Shown: piece after piece, positions 35,063 through 44,469 of the stretch
How the letters are laid out: every line of letters begins with the position of its first letter
Numbering within the stretch: the stretch's first letter is position 1
Source of the DNA: Tenacibaculum aquimarinum
GTDB taxonomy: Bacteria > Bacteroidota > Bacteroidia > Flavobacteriales > Flavobacteriaceae
NCBI RefSeq assembly: GCF_022478115.1
Contig: NZ_JAKGSC010000001.1
Coordinates: 1,054,001-1,118,000 of the forward strand
Direction: 5' to 3'
Length of the DNA stretch: 64,000 bases
Position numbers and translations under genes: made by a program
The notes under the pieces: model-generated
Told to the model about the DNA's origin: nothing
The model's database searches: none
What the model saw: the letters and a program-made list of their open reading frames with translations, nothing else

Positions 35063-36601
35063 TTATCCTAACCAACCTTCTCTGTCTAAACTTCTATATT
35101 GTATAGCTTCGGCAATATGATCTGGAGAAATATCTTTCTCATTTGCTAAATCGGCAATAGTTCTAGAAACTTTTAAAATTCTATCGTAAGCACGTGCAGA
35201 AAGGTTTAGTTTGTCCATAGCCGTTTTTAAAAGTGTTTTACTTTCTAAAGATAATTTACAATATTTTCGAATTTGTTTTACACTCATTTGAGCATTATAA
35301 TGTACGTTTTCAAATGCTGCAAATCGCTCAGATTGAATTTCTCTACCTGATGTAACACGTTCTCTAATTTCTACCGAAGATTCTCCTTTTCGTTCATCAG
35401 AAAGTTTTTCAAAAGGAACCGGAGTAACTTCTATATGAATATCAATTCTGTCTAAAAGAGGTCCAGAAACTTTACTTAAATAGCGTTGCATTTCTTGTGG
35501 TGAAGATGTCATTGGAGAATCTGGATTGTTAAAATATCCTGATGGACTCGGATTCATACTTGCTACCAACATAAAGCTACTTGGGTAATTTACGGAAAAC
35601 CGTGCACGAGAAATGGTTACTTCTCTGTCTTCTAAAGGTTGACGCATAACTTCTAAAACACCTCGTTTAAATTCAGGTAACTCATCTAAAAACAGTACAC
35701 CATTATGTGCCAAAGAAATTTCTCCAGGTTGTGGATGACTATTTCCACCTCCAATTAATGCAATGTCAGAAATTGTATGATGTGGACTTCTAAAAGGTCT
35801 TTCATATAACAATCCGTTGTTTTTAGTTTTACCAACTACCGAATGTATTTTTGTCGTTTCCAAAGCTTCATGCAATGTCATTGGAGGTAAAATAGAAGGT
35901 AATCGTTTTGCTAACATTGTTTTTCCTGCTCCTGGAGGACCAATAAGAATAATATTATGTCCGCCAGCTGCTGCAATTTCCATACAGCGTTTTATAGATT
36001 CTTGTCCTTTTACATCGCTAAAATCAAACTCTGGAAAATCTACGTTTTTGTAAAACTCTGCACGTGTATCAACAACGGTTGGAGTTAGTTTTTCATCACC
36101 ATTAAAATGATTGATAACTTCCATAATGTTTTCAACTCCCAAAACTTCTAAATTGTCTACAATGGCAGCTTCTTTTGCGTTTTCCTTCGGTAGAATAAAA
36201 TATTTAAAACCTTCTTCGCGCGCTTTTATTGCAATTGGCAAAGCGCCTTTTATGGGTTGTAAACTTCCATCTAAAGACAATTCTCCCATAATAATGTACT
36301 CTTCAATTCCATCAGATTTAATCTGATTAGAAGCGGCAAGAATTCCCATAGCCAACGTTAAATCATAAGAAGCACCTTCTTTTCTAATATCGGCAGGCGC
36401 CATATTAATTATGATTTTCTTTCCAGGAAGTTTGTATGAATTGTTGTTAAGTGCGGCGGAAATTCGATAAGAACTTTCTCGAACGGCATTGTCTGGTAAA
36501 CCCACCAAATGATAACCAATACCTTTATCAATATTTACTTCAACAGTAATTGTGGTAGCATCAATGCCGAAAACGGCGCTACCATAGACTTTAACTAGCA
36601 T
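35063..36601 (-). CDS. YifB/ComM-family Mg-chelatase-like AAA+ ATPase
   Basis: 512 residues. An N-terminal Lon-protease-like S5 fold domain (about 1-170, GIDATTITVEVNIDKGIGYHLVG, ending MGELSLDGSLQPIKGALPIAI) is followed by the AAA+ core: Walker A GPPGAGKTMLAKRLPSILP (about 219-237), Walker B VLFLDELPEF, sensor VASMNPSPSGY, and the C-terminal CKLSLESKTLLKTAMDKLNLSARAYDRILKVSRTIADL helices shared with Mg-chelatase. ComM is a branch-migration helicase that extends heteroduplex in natural transformation; family membership is clear, but function in Bacteroidota is by analogy. It is the last gene of a minus-strand run. Confidence 0.95.
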   Translation of the reverse strand: MLVKVYGSAVFGIDATTITVEVNIDKGIGYHLVGLPDNAVRESSYRISAALNNNSYKLPGKKIIINMAPADIRKEGASYDLTLAMGILAASNQIKSDGIEEYIIMGELSLDGSLQPIKGALPIAIKAREEGFKYFILPKENAKEAAIVDNLEVLGVENIMEVINHFNGDEKLTPTVVDTRAEFYKNVDFPEFDFSDVKGQESIKRCMEIAAAGGHNIILIGPPGAGKTMLAKRLPSILPPMTLHEALETTKIHSVVGKTKNNGLLYERPFRSPHHTISDIALIGGGNSHPQPGEISLAHNGVLFLDELPEFKRGVLEVMRQPLEDREVTISRARFSVNYPSSFMLVASMNPSPSGYFNNPDSPMTSSPQEMQRYLSKVSGPLLDRIDIHIEVTPVPFEKLSDERKGESSVEIRERVTSGREIQSERFAAFENVHYNAQMSVKQIRKYCKLSLESKTLLKTAMDKLNLSARAYDRILKVSRTIADLANEKDISPDHIAEAIQYRSLDREGWLG

Positions 36602-36655
36602 ATTTTTTCTTTCTCTTTTTGTTAAAGATAAAGAAAAATATTAAATGTTTGAAAA

Positions 36656-37228
36656 CTATGCTTTTAAAGACTTTTTAAATAGCTTTTTATATAATTTTCT
36701 TATTCCAAAGAAAATCAAAACGACTAAAATAATAGCGACTATTGGGAGTAATATTGAAAAAATTGAGAGTACCATTGCTGTCCCTGTTTCTACGGTAGCA
36801 ATAATAGGGTTTGCTATTCCACCTGTTGTGGCTGTTGAGGTAAGTCTAGTAGAAGCAGTAGTTCCTTTAATAGCGGTTGCTGTTCCTCCACCAGCAATAA
36901 TAGCTAATGCCCATGTAATTACTGGAGATAAATCTGCAACTGTAGAAATCATTACTGCAGTTCCAGCAATTGCTGCTAACGGAACAGCAATAGTATCTAG
37001 TAAGTTATCGAACCAAGGAATGTAATAGGCGAAAATTTCGGCAAGCATTGCAATTCCTAGTGTTATTACTGCTGGAATACTTGCAACCCAAAGCCAACTT
37101 TCATTTAAAGGAATTACACCAGAATATCCAGCTAAACTTAAAGCGAAAAGCGGGAGAAAAACTCTAAAACCTACTGAAGCAGCAAGTCCAATTCCTAGAA
37201 AAATACTGATAAAGCTTTCTGGAGACAT
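36656..37228 (-). CDS. DUF4126 membrane protein
   Basis: 190 residues, strongly hydrophobic with five or six helices rich in Gly, Ala and Thr: ISIFLGIGLAASVGFRVFLPLFALSLAGY at the start and FEN-like AYYIPWFDNLLDTIAVPLAAIAGT in the middle match the DUF4126 pattern. A TTASTRLTSTATTGGIANP loop near 122 is small-residue rich. The end is a basic cytoplasmic tail (RKLYKKLFKKSLKA). Function is unknown. It lies six bases after the dsbD-like gene and 54 before yifB, so it is probably co-transcribed with them. Confidence 0.85.
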   Translation of the reverse strand: MSPESFISIFLGIGLAASVGFRVFLPLFALSLAGYSGVIPLNESWLWVASIPAVITLGIAMLAEIFAYYIPWFDNLLDTIAVPLAAIAGTAVMISTVADLSPVITWALAIIAGGGTATAIKGTTASTRLTSTATTGGIANPIIATVETGTAMVLSIFSILLPIVAIILVVLIFFGIRKLYKKLFKKSLKA

Positions 37229-37234
37229 TTTAGT

Positions 37235-39196
37235 TTATTTTTTAAATTGTACCAAACCTTCATCTAGCCACTGCTTATAAGTATCTCTATCTGTATATTT
37301 TTCTGGTCTATGTAAAATTTCTAAATCTGGACTTAACAAAATGTAATATGGTTGTGATGCATTTTTAAAGTTAAGTACTTGAAAAGTTGCCCATTTATCA
37401 CCAACTGTTTCTATTTTTTTAATCTTTCCGTTTGGTTTTAAAAAGTCGAATTGCTGATCTTTAGGAAGTTCTTTTTCGTTATCATCTACGTATAAAGAGA
37501 TTAATACAAAATCTTCTTTTAATGTTTGATAAATATCTGGTTCAGACCAAACATTTTCTTCCATTTTACGACAGTTTACACAAGCCCAACCTGTAAAATC
37601 TAACAAGATTGGTTTGTTGTTTTCTTTAGCATATTGTAGACCTTCATCAAAATCTTTAAAACAATTTAAACCTAATGGGCAATCACTTTCTTGCTCGTAA
37701 ATACTATAAAACTGTGGAGGTGGAAATCCGCTTAATTGATTTAAATTCCAAGTAGGATTTTTCATAACTCCAGGAATTAAATAAATAACAAAAGAAGCAA
37801 TTAATATTCCGAAGGAAATACGAGAAAAAGATAATTTCTTCAATGGACCATCATGCGGAAATTTTATTTTTCCGAAGAGATACAAAGCCAATCCAATAAA
37901 GATTAGAATCCAAATTCCAATAAAAATCTCACGTTTTAAGAAGTCCCAATGTCCAACTAAATCGGCATTTGATAAGAATTTAAAAGCAAATGCCAATTCT
38001 AAAAATCCTAATACTACTTTGGTTGTATTTAACCATCCGCCAGACTTTGGTAACGAGTTTAACCAACTTGGGAATAACGCAAATAATGCAAACGGTAAAG
38101 CCAATGCCAAACCAAAACCAACCATACCAGCTGTTAATTGCATTGCGCCACCAGTAGAGGTTAAAGAACCTGCTAACAAAGAACCTAAAATAGGTCCTGT
38201 ACATGAGAATGACACAATACCTAGAGTAAGCGCCATAAAGAAAATCCCTATAATTCCGCCAACGTTAGATGCATTATCCATTTTATTTCCCCAAGAACTT
38301 GGTAATGTAATTTCGTAAAAACCGAAAAACGAAAATGAGAAAAATGCTAAAACAGCAAAAAAGAAAATATTTAACCAAACATTGGTTGAAATAGTATTCA
38401 ATATTTCTGGATCTAAGCTATCTAAAAAGTGAAAAGGTAAGCTTAATAAAAAGTAGATTAACACAATGAAAAACCCGTATAAAACTGCATTTGTAATTCC
38501 TTTAGATTTGTTTTGAGACTGTTTTGTAAAGAATGAGACTGTTAATGGAATCATTGGAAAGACACAAGGTGTAAGTAGCGCTAGTAAACCACCAAAAAAA
38601 CCAAGAAAAAAGATAGTAGAAAGACTACTTTCTTCTTCAGGATTTTCATCAGAACTTCCTTTTAAAAGTGCTGTGTTTTTTAAGTCTAATTGCAGTTTTT
38701 CTGATAGTATTTTACTACGCTCATCTATAGTCTCAAGAATATTTAAAGCTTGTCCACTTAAAGACAAGATAAAAGATTCTTCTATCTGTAAACAAGCTTC
38801 TTTACAAACTTGTCCTTCTAAAATAATTTTAATTCTAGAAGCAGTTGGGTCTGTGATTTCTATACGTTGGGTTAGCGTTGCGCTGTTTTTAAAGAAGATT
38901 TCTTCCTTTTCCCAGATTTCTGAATATTCTTTATAAGTTTTACTCTCTTTTGCTTTGCCTATAATTTTATAAGGTGCATTTTCTTCACTTGAAATTTCTA
39001 TTGGTAAAGAGGCGCCGTCTGGATTGTATTGAGAATATACATGCCATTCTTTTAAAATTTTTGCTTTAAAGATAACATCATATTCTGTATCTGATATTTT
39101 TTTTATTTCAGCATCCCAAACTGAAGGATTGTCTTCTGTTTGAGCAAAAGTTAAAACTGAGAAAAATAGTAATAGAAAAGAAATAAACTTCTTCAT
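37235..39196 (-). CDS. Protein-disulfide reductase DsbD-like (thiol:disulfide interchange)
   Basis: 653 residues. A signal peptide (1-18), then an N-terminal periplasmic DsbD domain (about 25-150, with the CKEAC redox pair), eight membrane helices (about 190-470, with TPCVFPMIPLTVSFF and SCTGPILGSLL holding the membrane Cys pair), and a C-terminal thioredoxin-like domain with the CVNC centre (C539, C542 in GWACVNCRKMEENVW). DsbD passes electrons from cytoplasmic thioredoxin to periplasmic thiols, for cytochrome c assembly and disulfide repair. The gene begins 10 bases after tilS and precedes the DUF4126 gene by six. Confidence 0.93.
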   Translation of the reverse strand: MKKFISFLLLFFSVLTFAQTEDNPSVWDAEIKKISDTEYDVIFKAKILKEWHVYSQYNPDGASLPIEISSEENAPYKIIGKAKESKTYKEYSEIWEKEEIFFKNSATLTQRIEITDPTASRIKIILEGQVCKEACLQIEESFILSLSGQALNILETIDERSKILSEKLQLDLKNTALLKGSSDENPEEESSLSTIFFLGFFGGLLALLTPCVFPMIPLTVSFFTKQSQNKSKGITNAVLYGFFIVLIYFLLSLPFHFLDSLDPEILNTISTNVWLNIFFFAVLAFFSFSFFGFYEITLPSSWGNKMDNASNVGGIIGIFFMALTLGIVSFSCTGPILGSLLAGSLTSTGGAMQLTAGMVGFGLALALPFALFALFPSWLNSLPKSGGWLNTTKVVLGFLELAFAFKFLSNADLVGHWDFLKREIFIGIWILIFIGLALYLFGKIKFPHDGPLKKLSFSRISFGILIASFVIYLIPGVMKNPTWNLNQLSGFPPPQFYSIYEQESDCPLGLNCFKDFDEGLQYAKENNKPILLDFTGWACVNCRKMEENVWSEPDIYQTLKEDFVLISLYVDDNEKELPKDQQFDFLKPNGKIKKIETVGDKWATFQVLNFKNASQPYYILLSPDLEILHRPEKYTDRDTYKQWLDEGLVQFKK

Positions 39197-39206
39197 GTAT
39201 ATTTTT

Positions 39207-40532
39207 TTAATGCGTTGTTATTTTTAAAATATTTTCAGTGTTTTTAGTAACAAGAAATCTCTGGTCTTGTCGTTTGCTTAAAACCCAAATTATATCATTT
39301 TCAGCTGTGCAAAGTAGCCAAGTGTTTTCTTTTTCCAGGAGTGAAAATTTTTCATCTTTAAAGTATTTACTTAACTTCTTTTTGCCTTTCATCCCTGATG
39401 GATAAAGATAGTCTCCATTTTGCCATTTTCTTACTGTTAACGGAAATTTTAACAAATCTTTATCTACAAAAATAATATTATTTTTTTCGATTGATTTTTT
39501 TAATACTTCTTCAAAAATTAAGTTAATTGGGTTTGTTATTTTTGATTGATTTTCTTCAATATGAAAAACTTCATTTTCTTCGGAAGAACTAATTTTAGTA
39601 ACCAAAAGGGAATCTCGATTTTTAAGAAGTCTATGTGTTTTAGAAAACACTTGTTTTCCAGATTGGGCAGAAAGTAAATTTTCAACATCATTCCATTCAG
39701 TAAAATTACACTCTTTTAAAAGTTGATATAAATATGCTTTTGGATTTGATAATTGCTTAATTTTTTCAATATCAATTTTTGTTACTTCGAGCGCAGATGA
39801 ATTGTCAATAGAAACAACTTTATCTTTAATGTTCTCAATTCTATCTTCAATAATTTGTTGACTTTCTTGCAGGAAAAGATAAGTTTTTTCAAAAGAAGCC
39901 AGTAATCCTGTATTCAATTCCTTTAACTTCGGAATTATTTCGTGCCTAATTTTATTGCGAACATATTTTGTTTCTGCATTACTAGCATCTTCTCGCCAAT
40001 TAATATTATTCTCTAACGCAAATTGTTTAATTTCTTCACGTGAAAAAACTAATAACGGACGCACAATGTTTTTGTTAATAGCTGGAATTCCGGTTAAACC
40101 TTCCAATCCAGTTCCTCTAGATAGATTTATTAGAAAAGTTTCTAAATTATCATCTGCATGATGCGCAGTTAAAACATAATCAAAACCCTCATTTTTCGCC
40201 AATTCTGCAAACCAATTATAACGTAGTTCTCTTGCTGCAATTTGTGTAGATAATTTGTTTTCTTCGGAATATCCTTTGGTGTTAAAAGTAGTTTTAAAAA
40301 CCTCTAAATTTAGTTTTTTACCTAGATTTACTACAAATAGTTCATCTAAATCGCTCTCATTACCACGTAATTGAAAATTACAATGTGCTAAAGACGCTTT
40401 GGCAACGCTCAGTTTACTGAATAAGTGTGTTAAGATAACAGAATCTAAACCACCAGAAATGGCAATGAGTAGTTTTTTTCCTTCTAAGAAAGGAAAATTA
40501 TCTGCAATATGTTTTTTGAATTTCTGGAGCAT
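39207..40532 (-). CDS. tilS: tRNA(Ile)-lysidine synthase
   Basis: 441 residues. The PP-loop motif ISGGLDS (25-31) at the N-terminus, LRGNESDLDE and THHADDNLETFLINLSRGTGLEGLTGI segments define TilS, which converts C34 of tRNA(Ile) CAU anticodon to lysidine so that AUA is read as Ile. The C-terminal TilS domain includes RKWQNGDYLYPSGMKGKKKLSKYFKDEK. Full length for the family. It follows the hydrolase gene by 22 bases in a minus-strand operon with dsbD. Essential in almost all bacteria. Confidence 0.96.
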   Translation of the reverse strand: MLQKFKKHIADNFPFLEGKKLLIAISGGLDSVILTHLFSKLSVAKASLAHCNFQLRGNESDLDELFVVNLGKKLNLEVFKTTFNTKGYSEENKLSTQIAARELRYNWFAELAKNEGFDYVLTAHHADDNLETFLINLSRGTGLEGLTGIPAINKNIVRPLLVFSREEIKQFALENNINWREDASNAETKYVRNKIRHEIIPKLKELNTGLLASFEKTYLFLQESQQIIEDRIENIKDKVVSIDNSSALEVTKIDIEKIKQLSNPKAYLYQLLKECNFTEWNDVENLLSAQSGKQVFSKTHRLLKNRDSLLVTKISSSEENEVFHIEENQSKITNPINLIFEEVLKKSIEKNNIIFVDKDLLKFPLTVRKWQNGDYLYPSGMKGKKKLSKYFKDEKFSLLEKENTWLLCTAENDIIWVLSKRQDQRFLVTKNTENILKITTH

Positions 40533-40554
40533 TTCAGCTTCAAAAATAGGGATT

Positions 40555-41379
40555 TTAAAGTTGAGAATTCAACCAATTTACAACATCTTCTAGCATTTCT
40601 TCTTTACATAAATCGTTATGCAATTCATGATAACCACCTTTGTATAACTTTAATGTTGCTTTTTCAGATTTATTGGCAAAAGATTCGGTTCCTTTATAAT
40701 CAATAATTTTATCATCTGTTCCATGTAATAAGTACATTGGAGTTTCTAGCTTAGATGCGTTTTCAATTGCCCAATCTGCAGCATCAAAAAATGATAAAGA
40801 AAAATTAGGACTCACTTTATCATGTACTAAAGGATCGTTTGTGTATAAATCTACTTCTTCTTGAACTCGTGAAATTCCACTTGCATCTAATTCACTTGGT
40901 AGAGTTATAGATGGTGCAATTTTTTGCATAATCTTTCCAATAGATAATTTCCAGGCAGGAGGCGTAAAAGCCAGTTTTAACATTGGACTTGTAGCAATAA
41001 CACCTTTTAACGTATGGTTTTCTCTAAGAGTATAGTTTATAACCGCGTTTCCGCCCATAGAATGTCCGTATAAAAAGACAGGTTTATTTGGGTGTAGTTT
41101 TTGTGCTTTTTTTATCACTTCAGAAATACTTTCTAAGACAGCTTTAAAGCTAGGATTATGGCCTCTTTTACCTGAAGTTTTTCCATGTCCAAAATGATCA
41201 AAAGAAACTACAGAGAATTCTTTTTCTATCAATTTTGGAACTACAGAAGTTGTATACCTTGTAGAGTGTTCTCCCATTCCGTGCACTAAAACCACAACAG
41301 CTTTAGTGTTTTTTGGTTGCCAATATTGGCCAAAAAAATCTGTTTTGTAAATGTTGAAAGTAAACTCTTTGTGTGTCAT
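40555..41379 (-). CDS. Alpha/beta hydrolase, monoacylglycerol-lipase-like
   Basis: 274 residues, no signal peptide. The fold is complete: VLVHGMGEHSTRY (oxyanion region near 31), DHFGHGKTSGKRG, the nucleophile elbow GHSMGG (S107), an acid in HGTDDKIIDYKG and the His in KGGYHELHND. This Serine aminopeptidase/lysophospholipase (Hydrolase_4) type often cleaves monoacylglycerol or lysophospholipid. The natural substrate is unknown. Its promoter is divergent from that of the TonB receptor; it is the first gene of the tilS-dsbD run. Confidence 0.92.
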   Translation of the reverse strand: MTHKEFTFNIYKTDFFGQYWQPKNTKAVVVLVHGMGEHSTRYTTSVVPKLIEKEFSVVSFDHFGHGKTSGKRGHNPSFKAVLESISEVIKKAQKLHPNKPVFLYGHSMGGNAVINYTLRENHTLKGVIATSPMLKLAFTPPAWKLSIGKIMQKIAPSITLPSELDASGISRVQEEVDLYTNDPLVHDKVSPNFSLSFFDAADWAIENASKLETPMYLLHGTDDKIIDYKGTESFANKSEKATLKLYKGGYHELHNDLCKEEMLEDVVNWLNSQL

Positions 41380-41400
41380 ATCTGTTAATTACTTAAATAA

Positions 41401-41408
41401 CAAATATA
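41401..41408 (-). promoter_or_regulatory. -7 box of the alpha/beta hydrolase operon
   Basis: The minus strand reads TATATTTG, matching TAnnTTTG, 22 bases before the start codon at 41379. Confidence 0.55.
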
Positions 41409-41479
41409 ATAAAATACTAAGTGTTTGTGTTGTTGAATTGTAGTATATGTAATTTTGTTTGGTTCAAATTCGTTTTTTT

Positions 41480-41509
41480 TTAATAATAACTTGCTTATGT
41501 TAATAATAA
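41480..41509. promoter_or_regulatory. Direct repeats upstream of the TonB receptor, possible regulator site
   Basis: TTAATAATAA occurs at 41480-41489 and again at 41500-41509, exactly 20 bases apart (two helical turns), 31 bases before the receptor start. They could be tandem binding sites; the AT-richness weakens the case. Confidence 0.3.
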
Positions 41510-41539
41510 TTTAAACATTTGTTTTAAACTTAATTAATT

Positions 41540-44149
41540 ATGAAACGAAACAACTTTATTAGCAAATTACTTTTTGCGTTTGGTTTATTGCTTGTAACTA
41601 CAGCAGTTGGGCAAACAATAACAGGAAAAGTTACTGATACAAATGGTGAGTCTTTACCATATGTAAATGTCATTGAAAAAGGTACTACTAATGGTACCAC
41701 GACTGATGAGAATGGAGATTTCTCTCTTAATGTAAAAAAGATGCCTACAATAATTGTGGTGTCTTCTATTGGTTTTTCAGCTATAGAAAAACAAGTTACA
41801 AATACAAGTCCTTTAACTTTTTCGTTAGCGGAAGATAGTTTAAGTTTAGATGAAATTGTATTAACAGGTAACCGTTCTAAACCTAGAACTATATTAGATT
41901 CGGCAGTACCAATAGATAATATTAATGCAGCAGATTTAAAAACTACAGGTCAAACAAGTGTAGATCAGATGTTAACTTTTACAGTGCCATCTTATAACGC
42001 GAGTAACCAAACGGTTTCAGATGGAACTGCTCATTTTGATCCAGCAGATTTAAGAGGTTTAGGGCCAAGTAGAACTTTAGTTTTGGTAAACGGTAAGCGT
42101 AAAAACCAAAGTGCATTAGTTTATGTTAATGACACGCCTGGTAAAGGTGAAGTTGGAGTCGATATGAAAAGTATACCTACAGTAGCTATTGAAAGAGTTG
42201 AGGTTTTACGTGATGGAGCATCTGCTCAATATGGTTCTGATGCCGTTGCCGGAGTTATAAATATTATATTAAAGAAAAATGTAGATTTTACTGAAGTAAA
42301 TGTTAATTCTGGAGTTACAAAAGAAGGTGATGGATTTAATATTGCTGGAGATGTAAATCATACATTTACTTTTGGAGAAGGTGGGTTTGTAAATACATCT
42401 TTAGGATTAAGTTACCAAGACATTACAAATAGAGCTGGAGAACCAGGAAAAGATGGTTTGTTTGGGGTTGATGATCAATGGACAAACGACAATCCTGCTT
42501 TAGGAATGACAATCGGTCAGCCTGAAATGAAAAAAGGAGACTTATTTGTAAATGCAGAAATGCCTTTAAATGATAACACTAAGTTATATGCATTTGGAGG
42601 TTTTAATATGAGACAAGGAAAGAGTTTTGCATTATACAGACCTCCATATTGGGTTCAAGATCCACATAATTTATTACACGAACCAGGAACAGAATACCAA
42701 GGTTTTCAACCAACTTTTGAAACAGATATAAAAGACTTTTTATTTACTGCTGGAAGTAAATTTAAATTAGGTGAATTTAATGCAGATGCTAGTGCCAGTT
42801 ATGGTAGTAATTCAGTTGGCTATACAATTGGTAACACTCTTAACCCAAGTTTAGGTGCAAGTAGCCCAACTTCTTTTGATGCTGGAGCATATGCTTTTAG
42901 TAATATCATAGGAAATTTTGATTTAAGTCGTTCATTTGGTGATGTAAGTATAGGTTTAGGTTTAGAGGCTCGTCAAGAAAGGTTCGAAGTAACAGCAGGT
43001 GAGGAAGCTTCATATATAGATGGAGGTGCACAATCTTTTCCAGGATTACAACCAAGTAATGCTTTAAACGAAACTAGAACTAACATTGGTGGTTATGGAA
43101 CTTTAGATTGGGATATAACAGATAAATTTTTAGTTAGTGGAGCGGCTCGTTATGAAAATTATTCAGACTTTGGAGGTAATACTTCTTGGAAACTTAGCTC
43201 AAGATATAAAATCGGAGAAGCTGGTGTTTTAAGAGCTTCATATAGTACAGGTTTTAGAGCTCCTTCATTACATCAAGTGTATTTAAGTAATGTGCAAACG
43301 TTAGTTTCTGGAGGTACAATATCTAATCAAGGAACTTTTAATAACGTAAGTCCTGTAATAAAAGATTTAGGCGTAGCTTCTTTGTTTGCAGAAACTTCTA
43401 AAAGTATTTCTGCAGGTTTAACAGTTAAAGCATCTAGAAATTTTACAATTTCATTAGATTATTACAATGTTAAGGTAGAAGATAGAGTTGTTTTTTCTGG
43501 AGAAATTGGAGGAACTGATGATAACGGAAATCCAAATGCAGCTGTTCAGCAAATTTTAGATGATAACAGCGTTACCAGTATTAAGTTCTTTATTAATGCA
43601 GCCGATACTAAAACTGAAGGATTTGATTTTACTTTACGTCAAAAGAACTTAGAGGTTGGCGCTGGTAAATTGGGTATAAATTTAGCACTTAATATTAATC
43701 ATACTGAATTAGAAGGAGAGGTTAAAACTCCAGCTAAATTAGCAAATTATAGTAATGCTATTTTTAATAGAAAAGAACAATCAAGAATTATAAGTTCTAG
43801 ACCAAATACTAAATTTTTGTTTGGTGCAGACTATAAAATAAACAAGTTTACAGCTAATTTAAATAACACTTATTTTGGTGAAGTAACTTGGATGCATGCT
43901 ACAGATCCAGGAAAAGATCAAACCTTTCAAGGAAAAGTTATTACAGATTTATTTTTTGGATATGACTTAACCGATAAAATATCTATTAATGCACAAGTAA
44001 ATAACTTATTTGATGTTTATCCTGATGTAATAGACACTAAAGGAGATGTTGTTACAGATTTAGGAGGTCGTTTTAAATATCCTTGGGAAGTAAACCAATT
44101 TGGATTTAACGGAATGACTTTTAGAGCTGGATTAACATTTAAATTTTAA
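41540..44149 (+). CDS. TonB-dependent outer-membrane receptor of unknown ligand
   Basis: 869 residues. A signal peptide (1-24), a carboxypeptidase-regulatory-like domain (about 25-105), a plug domain (about 115-235) with LRGLGPSRTLVLVNGKRKN and VEVLRDGASAQYGSDAVAGVINI, then a 22-strand barrel ending with the outer-membrane C-terminus RAGLTFKF. The plug resembles the catecholate-siderophore/iron-complex type often annotated as an iron-complex receptor, but no riboswitch, Fur-like box or substrate-binding SusD partner is seen beside it, so the ligand is unknown. A strong terminator follows. Confidence 0.92.
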   Translation: MKRNNFISKLLFAFGLLLVTTAVGQTITGKVTDTNGESLPYVNVIEKGTTNGTTTDENGDFSLNVKKMPTIIVVSSIGFSAIEKQVTNTSPLTFSLAEDSLSLDEIVLTGNRSKPRTILDSAVPIDNINAADLKTTGQTSVDQMLTFTVPSYNASNQTVSDGTAHFDPADLRGLGPSRTLVLVNGKRKNQSALVYVNDTPGKGEVGVDMKSIPTVAIERVEVLRDGASAQYGSDAVAGVINIILKKNVDFTEVNVNSGVTKEGDGFNIAGDVNHTFTFGEGGFVNTSLGLSYQDITNRAGEPGKDGLFGVDDQWTNDNPALGMTIGQPEMKKGDLFVNAEMPLNDNTKLYAFGGFNMRQGKSFALYRPPYWVQDPHNLLHEPGTEYQGFQPTFETDIKDFLFTAGSKFKLGEFNADASASYGSNSVGYTIGNTLNPSLGASSPTSFDAGAYAFSNIIGNFDLSRSFGDVSIGLGLEARQERFEVTAGEEASYIDGGAQSFPGLQPSNALNETRTNIGGYGTLDWDITDKFLVSGAARYENYSDFGGNTSWKLSSRYKIGEAGVLRASYSTGFRAPSLHQVYLSNVQTLVSGGTISNQGTFNNVSPVIKDLGVASLFAETSKSISAGLTVKASRNFTISLDYYNVKVEDRVVFSGEIGGTDDNGNPNAAVQQILDDNSVTSIKFFINAADTKTEGFDFTLRQKNLEVGAGKLGINLALNINHTELEGEVKTPAKLANYSNAIFNRKEQSRIISSRPNTKFLFGADYKINKFTANLNNTYFGEVTWMHATDPGKDQTFQGKVITDLFFGYDLTDKISINAQVNNLFDVYPDVIDTKGDVVTDLGGRFKYPWEVNQFGFNGMTFRAGLTFKF

Positions 44150-44169
44150 ACAATTAGAAACTAAAATAG

Positions 44170-44200
44170 AAAAGCTGTCTTTTTTAAGACAGCTTTTTTT
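44170..44200. terminator. Terminator between the TonB receptor and the pabB operon
   Basis: AAAGCTGTCTT pairs with AAGACAGCTTT and is followed by T7. A-run and T-run on both sides let it serve both convergent genes. Confidence 0.9.
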
Positions 44201-44228
44201 ATGTTTTTTAATCAGTTAAGTTTATCAA

Positions 44229-44465
44229 TTATGAATTCTTTTTCAACCAAACCCTAATAGCAACTCTTAAAGATTGTTCAGGTCTTGGTAACGGAATAGT
44301 TTTTCCAAACTGTTTACTTCTATTAAATTTAGAAAAATTTGTTTTCAATTGTTTCCAGTCTAAAGGATATATTTTTAAAAAGGCATTAAACATATTTTGT
44401 TCAGTTTGTTTTTCTTTAATAGAATTAAAAACTGCTCTAAATTTTTCTTCTTGATCTATAATCAT
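44229..44465 (-). CDS. Small conserved-looking protein downstream of pabB, unrecognised
   Basis: 78 residues, basic and helical, no signal peptide or membrane segment. It has aromatic-rich patterns (FNAFLKIYPLDWKQLKTNFSK) and ends SLRVAIRVWLKKNS. The family is not recognised. Its start lies four bases after the pabB stop, so it is almost certainly translated from the same mRNA. No function is proposed; a role tied to folate synthesis would be guesswork. Confidence 0.7.
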   Translation of the reverse strand: MIIDQEEKFRAVFNSIKEKQTEQNMFNAFLKIYPLDWKQLKTNFSKFNRSKQFGKTIPLPRPEQSLRVAIRVWLKKNS

Positions 44466-44469
44466 AATT

